A stretch of DNA of 64,000 nt. Source: Punica granatum (taxonomy: Eukaryota > Streptophyta > Magnoliopsida > Myrtales > Lythraceae). The notes below the pieces were generated by a model. That model was not told the DNA's origin, searched no databases, and worked only from the letters and a program-made list of their open reading frames with translations. Positions within the stretch are counted from its first letter, which is position 1, and each line of letters begins with the position of its first letter. Made by a program: the position numbers and the translations under genes. The DNA lies in contig NC_045130.1 in the NCBI RefSeq assembly GCF_007655135.1, positions 2,976,001 to 3,040,000 of the forward strand, read 5' to 3'. This document shows, one piece after another, positions 35,576 through 47,628 of this stretch.

Positions 35576-35984
35576 CTCCGCCTCTGAATTCCCATCCACT
35601 CCCGATCTGCCAACTTACCGAGTACACCTAGCCATACACTTCTGGTACATATATGTCCATTTTGGATGCTTCAATTTCTTTTCAAAATTTTTCATCAGAT
35701 CTAACACAAAATAAAAGAAATTTTGAGCAAGCCATTTTTTATATTAATTAATCGGACCCCATGTTTTCACTGATGAGAACAGCGTCGCATCCAATTATTG
35801 TTTTCCTCTTATTATATATATAATAATTACAACGTAAGAAAATTCCAGCTTTTTATCTTTTGTCGTAATTTGAAAAAAACAATTATTACTCGATCGATTT
35901 TTGGTAATAGGCTAGGCATGCAGCAGATTCGTATAATCACGGTGATAGTGACGTATGCGTTTTCAAGTTAAACTGATTATGAGT

Positions 35985-36346
35985 AAATTAATAATTTACC
36001 CGTCAACATATCAATGTTATATTAAATTTGAATTCAAAATAATTTTTACATTAATTTGGATCTTGATTTATTAAATGTATATCATATTGTCACTTCCGTC
36101 CGTCTACCGTTAAAAACTCGATGGAATTCTATAACGGAAGGGACAATATAATATACATTTAATAGATATAAAAAAAATAAGAAATAATGTCACATAAATG
36201 TTTCCGTCTATTGGATGACAGATAAATGGAACGAGTTATCTGATATACACTTAATCTGTTAAGGTCTAAATTTATATAATAAATTTATTGAAATTTGATT
36301 TGATATAATATCAATCTTTTAATGGATAAATCGTTAGTTTACTCTA
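35985..36346. repeat. Imperfect inverted repeat of about 360 bp, MITE-like
   Basis: The left end (GAGTAAATTAATAATTTACC) pairs imperfectly with the right end (GATAAATCGTTAGTTTACTC). Similarity runs inward for roughly 100 bp. Unit D shares only the left end (48450). Confidence 0.5.
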
Positions 36347-39300
36347 TTAGTTTCATGTTTTTCCAATTATTGCCAACTAGTGGGTTCTCTAAACGTCCTG
36401 TTCATGGCAGTGTCTGCTTTCTCTGTAGGCCAATTATGCATGCATGACATATATTCTATCTAGTAAATTAAAGATGGTGTTAGTTTGTTTGTATGCGATC
36501 AAACGATCTTGTAGCATCCGAATTTCATGCGACGACTATTCTTCCCTAGGAAAAGACAGAAATAAATAATTTTATCTCATAAAAAAAAAGTACCTATATT
36601 TTCCATTTTGTCGTAAATATGATCTGCCTTCCAATTCCATTAACATAATTTTCGTCCATTTCTAACATGGCTTTAACGGACGTTAATGTAAACCCGAAAA
36701 ACAATCTAACTTAGACCTCATGTACTGTGTTTAGCTGCTTTCGATACCTGCGTACGTGTTTTAATGCTTGGTCGGCTCTACTATTTCTGTCTAGCAGAGA
36801 AAAGGTCCAATTATGGGGCTACCTTCTTTTCTCTGCCTTCTTTATTATTCGTGGAAATTTTCGGTATTAACATGATTATGAGGAGTATCTGGATGATATC
36901 TATCTTATCAAAACTGTATCGCAGATCGAGTGGGAGGAAGAAGAAAGTTGCTATCAATCAGTTTTCAGCTGCTCTACGCAATTTATATGCTATATGCATC
37001 CTCCTCTCTTGCCCAACGTCACATTTTTCTGCACAATTTCCCTCCTTAACTTCCAAAAATATCTTCCCGATATAAATATCCCCCTTTTTTACCTCCTAGT
37101 TTCCTCCAATCTTCAGTCACTTGTCTATGAGATAATGAGAGCGTGAAATATCCATTTAAGGTCATTTCCTGAAATCTGATGAAACTCCTCTGGAAAATTT
37201 GCTTTTGACTGAACCGAACGAGTCCCTTTTTCTTGTGATCGAACTCATCCTTCTGGAGAAACATATAATAGATTTCGTCGAAGAAATAGAAGAAGAAATG
37301 GACTCTCTCTCTCTCTCTCATTTTATTATCTAAAACATTTCAGTATTTGCGATACGATCCTCACACTGTTAGTTTTATCCAATCAAGGCATTCAACTCCC
37401 TTTAACTTTAACCTCCCTCCGTTGGAATTCTCGTTTAATTAGCCTACCACCCTGACCATAATTTATTGGACATCTGACACCCTCAAACGTTTCCGGCAGC
37501 CTCTTCAAGAATATTGGGAAAGTTGAAGTTGTCGTGTTCTGACAATTTCCAAGTCAAGGCAACATCTGAGGACGAAGCATTGTATCAGAAGGGGGATTCT
37601 GATCGAAGTTTGTCTTTCAGTTCGGATGCCAGCAATGTACCCACCTTTCCTAATATCCATGTTCCCTCGTCCTGCTGAAGGCTTGCACGTACTTGCGCGA
37701 TTCGGTTGTGCGATGTAATGACTACGTCATCAATGTCGACCTTCATATAATAATAAAACTTTTAAGTGATTTTAATCTTGGCAATTGATTCCCGCAGTTT
37801 CTAAAGGAATCAAAATGAATCTTCTAATTTCATAGTGAGGTGCGAAACGGAATGCATGTTGGAATAGCCCAATTCGCGAAGCCAAATTGAACCCGTAAGG
37901 AGCACTTTGACGAGTGAGCCTGTGATGTTAAGGCCAGATCCTACCTCTGATATTATCTTGATAGTAATTGTGCTCGTATTAGTCATAAAAGTTTAAACAA
38001 TTTAATAGATACTAATACTCAATTCTCTTCTAAATTCAGGTTTCTTTTTCTTTGCTTCCGGGGGTGGGATCCCTTAACAATAAAAATTCTCGTGCGCGCA
38101 TCTCGTGCGATCTCTGAAAAGTAAATTAGCGTTTTATAAAAGCACAAAAAAGATATTGAGATCTATCTTCAGAAGAATCAAGCCCCAATTGATTCCCAAA
38201 ACGCATGCATTTGAGCAATAAATGAGCATTAAAAAGATTAACCCCAGCATTTGACCTTGTGGTAATTTGCTGAAAATCAGAGTTGTTCTTACAAGAAGAA
38301 TTAAATTATTGGAAATATTTTCAGAATAGACTTTCGATAAATTAAGTGTTTAAAAGTTAAACAAATAATTAGTTAAAGAAAGAAATGTATAGGAAGAGAG
38401 AAAGAATGATAAGGATCAGAAAATGTTTTGTGAAGGGAAGATGACATCAATAAGTGAAAAATGATGTATTTCATAAATCAAAATGTTTTACTTATTAATT
38501 AAGTGATTTTTGATTCAATAATCAATAATTAAGTAGTTTTATTCACCCATTCTCCACTTTTGAATTATAACGGAGGAGCTTGTGCATACACTATTTATAG
38601 GAATAGTGAAGGAGCATATGGGAGTGCTGGAAAAACCAAGAATCGAATATTCAACCTCTTAATTAATTCCATGATTATAAATATTGTCACTGTATGCTAT
38701 GGTATCAGAAAATAGTTTCAAGACTCGATTTAGGATTGCACATTAATTGGGCTCTTCTCCAAATGTCCGAGCATACAAAATACGTACAAGTCATTTCGGA
38801 TATAATCAAATATATATGATCGTATATTTAACTGAAATTAACTAATGAGCTTTCTACTTAATTTTTTCTTTTTTCGATTATAAAGCAAATCGATCGATTT
38901 AGAAGGTAAATGATAGGAGAGGAAAGTAAAGGAATATACGGGTAGTCCGACGGATGAAATCGAATTAAGAAACTGGCTTGTTTGGCAATATCTCAGGTGT
39001 TTTCATGGCGTGCCTCCTCCTCGCCTCGTCAAAGCCACTTTCATTCGGTCAAAATCATAATTCGACAAAATGACAAAATGGTGATGGGAATTGGTTTGAA
39101 AGTTTCATACTTCGAAATATGAAACTTAACTGGTCCAAGTAGCTCATAATGACTAGCCAATGGACTCACAGGCCACGCGAGTTTATTATATGTAAAAAAA
39201 TTTCTATTTGATTGATAATTAGCTTAAGAAATAACTTAAAAAAATTATCCATTTTATAATAATAATATTATTATTATTATTTTATTTTTTCCAATAATTA

Positions 39301-39590
39301 TCCCATTTGATTAATAACAGAATAATCAAACAGTATTATTTATTTGATATTGGACTTCCAAAGAAGAAGTAATAGTAGTAATTATTATTTGATCATAATA
39401 ATAATGATGATGATAACTCAAGAAATTATCCATTTTATAATAATAATAATAAAGATGGTGATGATGAATGCATTGAATGTGGCATTTTAGGAATCGTTGA
39501 ATGAGAGGTCTCCATTTCTTGATTTTGTACAAATGGCAAAAAATGATAAATGCGTTAGCAACTATATATTATATAAATTTGGAAGGCATT

Positions 39591-39592
<2 letters not shown>
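36347..39592. other. Unit C upstream flank with short coding-like blocks, no intact gene
   Basis: Two places look like exon relics conserved with unit D: near 36905-36990 (RSSGRKKKVAINQFSAALRN; related peptide near 50410) and near 37515-37675 (GKLKLSCSDNFQVKATSEDE..., ending in a stop). In unit D the second block is frame-shifted by an extra G at about 50671. No family recognised. The rest is AT-rich with a (TAA)/(ATT) run near 39258-39285. Confidence 0.4.

Positions 39593-39632
<40 letters not shown>
39593..39632 (+). repeat. Poly(G) tract of 40 bases
   Basis: Forty consecutive G. The same site in unit D (51218-51236) has 19 G. Such a run could form quadruplexes and is also prone to sequencing and assembly error. 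Confidence 0.9.
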
Positions 39633-39639
39633 CTTTGAA

Positions 39640-41437
39640 GTTGAAAGCAGAATGACTCGAAATTGCTACATAGATCAGTTATCACAATTGAAACCAGAAA
39701 TCATCAGGAATTCGATAATCTTCGGTAGCCTGACTGGTGAAACCTGAAACGCCCTGGTCCGGTTCAATGCAATGTCGGACAAAGTAATCTTGGGCCAATG
39801 CATTGGCTTAAGTGGGCACGGGGTCACAAATTCCACGAGAGGAGGTCCAGTGAGGAAGCAAAATAATAGAAGGCGATTGATAATTATATATCAGACATTT
39901 CATAGTCCTCGATCAAACTCATTGTTGGTAATTTAGAAACATTTGTTTGTATGTTCTTCGGATCGTAGATGGCCCGCGTCTTCTATTTCGGATCCAACGT
40001 AAGCCCATTCTTTTTGCGCCTGACCATATTGGTGTAAATGTGTTTGAATGATCTCTTGCGAAATTCGAAATTAATTACTTGCTCATTTAAGAGATCTTAT
40101 TCTAATATTGTTCTTCATGAATAAGCATATATTCCGAGATTAATTAAAAGAAGAAACACCCGTGTTCACAATTTTGTCATTCATATATGTTCTTTCAATC
40201 ATTAAAGTGATTGGTCATCTGAGTCCAACTCATTGGGAGGTCTCGGACATTGGCAAGATATATATATCCATGAACCCTACATATTTTAGGTACTAATTAA
40301 CAAAGTGGTCTATACAACAGATGGCGGATGATATATAGAACTTGGGATCAGGAAATCATGTCACGGTTGTCCCCGGCGCTTTACGTAAGGGTCGTCCACT
40401 GAAATCACAATGGCCACTAGCCAGCCGGGTGGTGCAGGAACTTTGATTTTACGGACCTGCGCCACCCATTCGGTCCACGGGCTAACTTGGACTATACCAG
40501 TACTAATGTTTGGGTCAAATGAGATCTGAATCCTCATATTGCAGCGATCACGAAGGAGGCTCTGTCCCTTTTTTTCTTCTTGGTCCTCTGCAATGTTCTA
40601 CCGTACTTCCTCATTTATGTTTTCCTCTTCTGCCTTTAAAGTGCTCGATCAACTGCTTGCATTGCATATAAAAATGTGGACCCGCCCATCTAACTTGCAC
40701 CGGTTTCTCATGACACAGAGCCTCCCCCTCCGATCCAACTCCTCAACTGTGATCGCTCAATGCTGCCGCTCCGATGGTTAATAGCCCCATGATGGTCTCT
40801 CTGCCCACCATTCTCCACGTTTCTTTCTACCATTGGCAAGTTCTCTTCTCCCTTCCTGTCCTTACCAATTTGCTAAACACCCTTTTTTTTTCTGCCTCCT
40901 TTCCATCTATCTCTGTTGTGCATCTTCTCCTCGTCTTGTCTTTGTGCTAATGGAACTATGTACCCGCCCCGAAACAGTCCGCTCCCGCTGATTCCACTAT
41001 CTCAGTTAGTTTTGTAGGTAGCATAAAGTCTCAAGTCATAATCATTTAATCTAATGAGTATTTACTAGCTCTATGCTTTTCTTGCTTCTTCGTTGAGCCC
41101 TTCCATGTATTGCACGCTTAGTAATTAGTATTTCCTAACCTTATATATATATATTTTATTGATACTAGTAGGGCCAAGCTTTAGGAAATACTTCAGTTCT
41201 TTTTTTTTAAATAGATACGAAAGGGATTTGAACCTTTGTGCAACTTCATAGGCTTTAATTTCTTGAATTGAAAATATGCATTTCGGGCTGATTTTAAAAA
41301 TCACAGAACGTTGAATATTGTGGTTGAAAAGATTGTTGCTGACCCTATGCCAGTTGATAGTTTGCCTTGAGCTTCTAAGATGAGTAGAGAAGCTCACTCT
41401 GAAGTTTCATAAGTTATAAAAGATGCATTAGATTTAT
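39640..41437. other. Unit C flank, partly shared with unit D, no intact gene
   Basis: 39650-40190 matches 51275-51825. The open frame visible in unit D (51204-51530) is broken here by a TGA (GAAACCTGAAACG against GAAACCCGAAACG). About 40197-41005 has no counterpart in unit D. 41006-41437 matches 53300-53656 and the start of 62638 onward. Confidence 0.5.
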
Positions 41438-41620
41438 GTGGATAATGAGGTTTTATGTAGGTATATATGCGGTCTTCTGGAGCTCTTTCTTCTATTGTAC
41501 ATCTCTTCCGATGATCAATTTGCACACGCCGAAGAATATGTAACTTACATTGAGGAAGATAATGCCAGTACTGAAGAGTATGAGGCTGAAATGGAAGAGG
41601 ATAATGTCAGTGCCAAGTAA
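41438..41620 (+). pseudogene. Acidic repeat-like open frame, duplicated, unrecognised
   Basis: Encodes 60 residues with a repeated acidic motif (YIEEDNASTEEYEAEMEEDN). The copy at about 62735-62910 has a stop in the first acidic unit (TACATT changed to TAAATT) and a deletion after AATGTCAGTG. A stretch upstream (41320-41435) also looks coding but holds several stops. Probably a relic of a gene or element; not a confident gene. Confidence 0.3.
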
Positions 41621-42524
41621 GCAAGTTTCTCTGAATGCAAAGTTGAGGAGGAAGATTCTACTTTGGCCAAGTAAAGCTAATGGTCAAGAAAATTAGGGGA
41701 TGCCTCTGAGGTTGTAGCTATTGGTATTCAACAAGGAAGAAGAAAAGGTAAAGAGGAAGAAATCTAGGAGAACAAGAAACAGGGTGAGGGGAATGGTTTA
41801 TTGTCCACTCCTATAATAATCATCTTTCCATGTAATGTAAGGGTTCTCAGTGATCGCTTGAAGCAAATCACTCCCTATGCTCATATGCTACTCCAGATTC
41901 GTGTTTAAAACAGATGGAAGTAGTGTTGCTGCTTGTCTATTCTATCAAGCAAATTTGTTCTGTAGTTTTGAGTATAAAATATCATTTGTCTTTTTGATGA
42001 CATGAACATCCTGTTTTTCATCCACCGAAAAAAAGACCTATTTTTTTTTATGAATTGGGGAAAAAAAGGAAAAATATACATTATTTTCTGATTCTGCCTT
42101 AACACAAACCGTAACAGACTTAATTAGGAAAATAAGTCCATATTTTAAAAGTTTTTAAGTTTCAAAGTTATATTTGAATAATAAAATAAATGTAATTTCG
42201 TGTTTCAAAGTGAAACTAAATAGTAAGTTTCCCACTCAAATAACTTGCGTACGTCTTTTTATAAGGTTTTGACGAAGTCACTTCGATCTTCTTGTTGTAC
42301 CTTTGGTGTCCGTCCAAAATCACCATTCGACAACAAGAAAAAATCTGCAGAGCACATGGGACGACAATCGCAAACTGATATTCACCCAAAAGAAAAGAAC
42401 AATCGCAAAATGACAAAATCGGAAATATTTACTGGAGCTCAGAAGCTAGTTTTCTTCATAAGCATAACGAAACCCAAAAATGCCTATGAAAATGCTATAT
42501 GAATCACTTAGAAGTTGTATTTTA

Positions 42525-42979
42525 CTAGACGCTTAACCCGCATTAGGTGCGAATTTTATAAAATAATTTCTTTTTTTCTTTTTCATGTCATAAAAGGAAT
42601 TGTAATTTGTGGTATAACCTTAACATTATATCCATGTTCGTGAAAATTTAAAATTAATTTAAAATTAAAATTAATATAATATTAAAAAAATGGAAAATCA
42701 AATATGAAGAGAGAGTGCAGGGATGTTGTGACGTTAACTGAAAAAGAGAAATATTCAGCAAAAAAAAAAAAGAGAGAAATAGGAGAGGTTGGGGATTGAG
42801 AATATGGGGAGAGAGTCTTTACGAAAAAATAGTGAAATTGAAGAGATAAAATTAACAAAATTATCCTTAAATCTAATGGCTATTATTTTTTCGTGAAATT
42901 GGAGGAAGGATAACTTTGGAAACCGAATGTTAGATTAAAAAAAAAAAAGAAGTCATTCTCCCATTTGTAATAGTATAGA
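42525..42979 (-). mobile_element. Complete non-autonomous Helitron
   Basis: On the minus strand it begins TCTATACTATTACAAATGG at 42979, preceded by A, and ends with hairpin CGCA..TGCG, GGTTAAGCGT and CTAG at 42528-42525 followed by T. It therefore has both termini and the A/T insertion site. Length is 455 bp, no coding. Unit B reads through this place without the element (about 28155). Confidence 0.8.
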
Positions 42980-43424
42980 TATATCCAGAAATCAATAGTG
43001 GTACATGATATGCCTCTAACTGTTCAATGTGACAGTGGAGAAGTCACCTCTATCAAAAAGATGGTGGATAAGTTAACTAGCGGTCTCGGGCCGATGCATT
43101 TTGACCATTGGACTGAATGGCTACGGTCATGAGTCCGATGAGACATTAGGTCCAATGAGAAGCAAAATAATTGGTAGACCGAAGATGTCGGATCTTATCA
43201 TACATTTCACAACCCTTCGATCATACTCAACGGCGGTGAATTGCAAAAATTATTGCAACACGTTGCTCGGATCATTGATGGCATCGTGTTCAGTATTGCC
43301 ATTCACATGCCATTGTTTTAATAAGAATTTTGCGATGATCTCTCGGAGATAAACATTGAGAATTCGCTAATTTATGGAATATCTCGAACCATTAGGTCTA
43401 CCGTTCTTTCATGTATTCTTCGGT

Positions 43425-43562
43425 TGCAAGGGGTTTTCATGGACCAAATATATTGAAATAGAAATCGTAAATATCTAATGAAGGGACACGGATAGTCCCA
43501 CTGGATATCGAACTCGTAACCTCTTAGTCACCATGCGAGAGATGTACCACTGTGCTATTCCC
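43425..43562 (-). mobile_element. SINE-like element, family 1, copy 3
   Basis: The minus strand reads AATAGCACAGTGGTACATC, then TAAGAGGTTACGAGTTCGAT (B box-like), then an AT-rich tail. Aligns with 22265-22430 and 7025-7180. Unit C has different sequence at this place. Confidence 0.5.
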
Positions 43563-43731
43563 TCTTTTGATGCTAATGTAACCTTTAAGATAGCTAGTTC
43601 TTCCACAACTTCGGCCTGAATTCATTCTCAATGTTTGTCTGTTCTTTTGAGATGCGTAAACTCCATCTGTATATCCAATTTTTAGTCCTTATTCTTTGTC
43701 TTGGTTCTATATATTATGATTCCTAAACAAC

Positions 43732-46679
43732 TTAGGACTTCCTCGGCGCAAGTAACACCTTATTGATCACGGTCTCAAGATTAACGTAAGATGACCCGGA
43801 AGGAGCCATGGTAGCTTCTCTGGCTTTTTTCTTCCACTCCATGGCTTTGTTTCTCATCTCCTGCCCTTTCTCTCCCTCCATCATCTCCCTCACTAGCCCT
43901 TCCACTTCATCCCTCTTAACATCACTGTTGATCTCCATCCCTATTGGCCCCCACTCGGTGCAGCAGTACCTGCAGTTCGTGTGCTGCTCCGCAAAGAACG
44001 GCCAGCAGATCATTGTCACGCCTGCAGACACACTCTCGAGCGTCGAGTTCCATCCACTGTGGGTCAGGAATGCCCCGACCGCTGGGTGGTTGAGCACCTC
44101 CTCTTGGGGGACCCAGCTCACCATTAAACCCCTTCCTTCGGTCGCGTTGACAAAACCTGGTGGCAAAATGGCAGACTCACCGAGTATAAGGTCGGGCCGA
44201 ATCACCCACAAAAAGGCCTGGTTGCTATTGGCGAGTCCCCATGCGAACTCAACCATGTGCTCCGATGACATGACTGTCAAGCTCCCAAAGTTCACTAAAA
44301 GGACCGAATTAGGTGCCTTGGTGTTGAGCCACTGGAAGCACCCTCGATCTTCTTTCCATAGATTGGATCCAATGGATTTCAGTTGGGGGTCGGGGACCTG
44401 GTCTAGGTGGTGCTGCAGGGGTCCGATTGTGTACACTGGGGGGAGCATGGTCCTAAGTGCCTCTAGCACATTGTGCTCCAACTCGTCTAATGTGTTGATG
44501 ACTATTGCAGAGGCTTGTTTTTTTCTCTCGGCCTCGATAGGGTACCAATTCAGCATGATATCTTCAGGGTCTGTGGTTCGAACAAAGCTCGGCATGTCCT
44601 TCAAGCGCATAACTTTCGAACCGGGAATCCAGTCCAAGAGGTTGTCCAGGCACCCATTTGTCAGGAAAGACGCATCTACATTCCATAAGAAAGTACAACA
44701 AAGAACAATCATATAACATAGTACTATAGGTTGACATTTGAGTAGAAATTAATAAAGAGACGAAGAACACTTTGTGGTCTTACCAATATAAATTGTGAAC
44801 AATTTTTTTTCCAAAACTCAAGCAACAAAAGTTAAACCTTAATTTCTTATTAAAGAAAAAAGGAACCTCAATCTATACTACCGTTGGTGTCCCACATCAG
44901 TTGCTTTTGGTAGAATTTTACATAATTATCCCTAACTATCTTACTTCCCATTGAAGGAGAGCAAAATTAAGTAATTAACTATTAAATACAAAGATAAAGT
45001 TGTAAATTCAGTCAAATTTTAAACACGAATAGCTTCCTTCTGTCTCCTTCACTTGATTACACGTGTCCCACGATTTCTGCCCTTACCTTTTGATTCTCTC
45101 GGCTGCTTTCTTTCTTCTATCAACCAGAGAGTTTTCCATTTCTTTTTTTTTCTTTTTCTTTTTTCCTTATTTATTGGAATTTCCGAATTTATTTTAATAG
45201 AACAAATTTTACATGATTAAACACAATAAATATTTCATAAAAAGCACATTCAATATAAATAAAATTCCAAAAGCTAAATTTTGTCAAATTTTAGTCGATA
45301 CATTTTTTTAGATTTTTTTTCTATTTTATATCAATTAAAATTTCATATTATGCTGCGCGAGTAGTGCAAGTGTAAATATAGTATATATTCATGAAAATGA
45401 GTGTTCAATCAAATGGAATTTATAAAAAGACAAAATTGTCGGGTAAATGAGGGGGCTGAACCCCACTAAAAAGATAAAATTTTCAATTATAAGAAGGGTT
45501 CACATATTTAATAAGCAATAGAGAAATGGTAAAATATCAAAGTGTCAGAAAGTTTCATAAAAAACAATTGACCCAAAATCTCAACCTTATTAATCATATC
45601 TCTCCAATTATTTCACGGTCTTTCATAGCCCCACCAATATGCGATTTATCGATTATATTCTGATATTTACTGCAATTTATTATGCCAGTCACGAGCTGTT
45701 TTTCTTGGAGAAAGAACGAATAATTGATTGAGTGCTGCTAACATCTTTTTAATTGAACCAAACCAACTTCAAAAAAGAAAAAGAGAGAGAGAGAGAGAGA
45801 AAACCAGAGAAAACACGACATTAGTTAAACAAAGTTCAATAAACCATATGAAAAAAGAAAGAGGGTCCACTAACACTTTGATCCTCTAATTTTTCAATTG
45901 TCAGCACTTGATTGCTTGAATTTTCAAAATCGAGAATTTGATCCCTGAATTTTCAAAAACCATAACAAAATGGTCCTTTTAAGGACCAAATTGTTGGCAA
46001 AAAAAATAGCTAAAATGACCATTTTGTTATGATTTTTTAAAATTCAAAAGCTAAATTCTCGATTTTAAAAATTTAGGTAGTCAACTGTTGGTAATTGAAA
46101 AATTGGGGATCAAAATGTTAGTGAACTCAAGGAACTGAACGTAAAACACTAATTAATATGTATACCTTTGAATGGAACAATGCCCTTCTCAATCAAAGGC
46201 TTGAAGTGCAAGTAGCCCAAGAGCCCACAAGCACTTGCAGTCCAAAAAATCAGCTTCGGCACCCCAATCTCGTCCGCCGCCTCCAACGTGAACGTCATCC
46301 CCCCGTCCGTGACTAAGCAACTCACTGGCGGGATCTCACTAGAAGAAGCCGTGTTGTTCAATTTCAAGAGCAACTCCCTAAAGTATGGCAAGCAATTCCG
46401 CTGGGTGGAGTAGCAGAGGGAGGGGACATCCTGCGTGGCGTTGGCCTCAGAGTAAGGGAGGCCGTCGGGTATCGTCTCAAACCCGAAGCTCGGGAGGCCC
46501 TTCATGGAGCTGGGGCCCCTGGAATTGAGGAGGCGGCGGTGGTTGAATTCTGTGTTAACAAATGTGATGTGGAAGCCCCGGTGGTGGAGCAGCTTCGCCA
46601 ACTTAAGCGCCGGGGTTATGTGACCTTGAGCTGGGAATGGAACGACGACTGCGTGGGGCCTGTTCCCGAGAGAGCCCAT
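43732..46679 (-). CDS. UGT4: UGT85A-type UDP-glucosyltransferase (485 aa, 2 exons)
   Basis: Predicted cytosolic glucosyltransferase, product of the C/D duplication with UGT3. Exon 1 is 46679-46166 (514 bp), the intron is 46165-44676 (GT-AG, 1490 bp, holding a Helitron and a fold-back element), and exon 2 is 44675-43732, ending in TAA. It keeps His20 (PAQGH), Asp125 (VTDGG), Ser303 (NFGS) and a PSPG box W359-Q402 with HSGWNS and a final Gln. As in UGT3, PSPG position 34 is Thr (GVTM) and a Pro is inserted in WGPIGMEI. The C-terminus has one extra residue (APRKS) because the TAG of UGT3 is replaced by a TAA one codon later. A 0.6 kb transposon sits just upstream of its core promoter, which may have changed its expression. 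Confidence 0.93.
44872..45381 (+). mobile_element. Small Helitron inside the UGT4 intron (decayed end)
   Basis: Same element as 33209-33694. The 5' end (A then TCTATACTACCG) is kept; the 3' CTAG has become ATAG, followed by T. Length is 510 bp, with an expanded T-rich run near 45145. Confidence 0.6.
45865..46126. mobile_element. Fold-back element in the UGT4 intron
   Basis: Inverted arms of about 115 bp: left GTCCACTAACACTTTGATCC, right GGGGATCAAAATGTTAGTGA. UGT3 lacks it at the matching site (near 34150). No clear target-site duplication. Confidence 0.7.
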
Positions 46680-46815
46680 CGTTCCTACTTCCTACTACCG
46701 AACTTCAGGAGCTAGAGGCCGAACCACAGTCGAAATTAAAGTTGGAGGATTATTAGAGAAGTAGTAATGAAAGAGATGGAATTTAGGTAGAAGAAAAACA
46801 GATGGAATTTCTGTG

Positions 46816-46823
46816 TATTTATA
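46816..46823 (-). promoter_or_regulatory. TATA box of UGT4
   Basis: TATAAATA on the minus strand 137 bp before the ATG, preceded by CTGAGCTGGTC as in UGT3. Confidence 0.75.
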
Positions 46824-46869
46824 GACCAGCTCAGGAAAAGTCGGAGGACCCAACAAATTATATATTGCC

Positions 46870-47488
46870 GGGAAAAAGGTCAAATTTGGTCCTCAACATT
46901 TAGCTCTTTTTCTATCTTAGTCCTAAACATTTTCTTTGTCTGGATTTCATCCTCAATCTTTTTTGCACGGTATGAGTTCAGTCATTTCGTCCAAAATTCC
47001 GTCCATTTTCCCTTACATGTATACTCGTCAAACGAAAGTGCGCCACATGCGCGACAGATCACTACTACTCTAAACTGGTTGTTATAGAGCAAATCCGATT
47101 CTTTTTTTAATTAGACCCATAAACCGGATTAAGATATTTTCGATTCTTTTATAATTCCAGCCATCTGTCGGTGCGTGAGACGATGAAAGAGAAGCGATGG
47201 CTAGAATCCTAAAAGAATCGAAAATATCTTAGTCCGGTTTATGGATCTGATTAAAAAAAATCAGATTTGCTCTGTAACAATCGGTTTAGAATAGCAGTGA
47301 TCGGTCGCGCACGTGGCGCATTCTCATTTGACGAATATACATGTCAAGGAAAATGGATGGAATTTTGGACGGAAGGACTGAACTCATATCGCGCTAAAAA
47401 GATTGAGCACGAAATCTAGCTAAAGAAAAGGTTTAGGACTAAGATAGAAAAAGAGCTAAAAGTTGAGGACCAAATTTGACATATTTCC
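46870..47488. mobile_element. Long fold-back Mutator-like MITE upstream of UGT4
   Basis: The two ends are inverted copies (left AAATTTGGTCCTCAAC, right GTTGAGGACCAAATTT) and the arms extend about 290 bp each towards a centre near 47170. It is flanked by TATATTGCC (46861-46869) and TATATTGTC (47489-47497), a 9-bp target-site duplication with one mismatch, as expected for Mutator-like elements. The UGT3 promoter shows the site without it (near 34880). No transposase; non-autonomous. Confidence 0.88.
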
Positions 47489-47628
47489 TATATTGTCTCT
47501 ATATCTAAGATTCTAAATATTATATTATATTATATATATATATACATACATATATATGTTTCGCTAGGTACGGTCTGACTCTTGAGTGATCTTGCAATTA
47601 ATATGTGACCAATGCCGTTAACCGTAGA

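Larger units (their letters stand above)
30440..41949. repeat. Duplication unit C (about 11.5 kb)
   Basis: Aligns along most of its length with unit D: 30443 with 42105, 32060 with 43730, 34700 with 46680, 36600 with 50090, 37560 with 50625, 39650 with 51280 and 41010 with 53300. Differences are mostly transposon insertions. Carries UGT3. Confidence 0.85.

Noticed and set aside
32070..46679. His after AEQ in UGT3/UGT4 (AEQHTN) as a switch to UDP-galactose
   Set aside because: The donor-specifying last PSPG residue is the Gln of AEQ (residue 402), which is kept; the His is the next residue outside the box.
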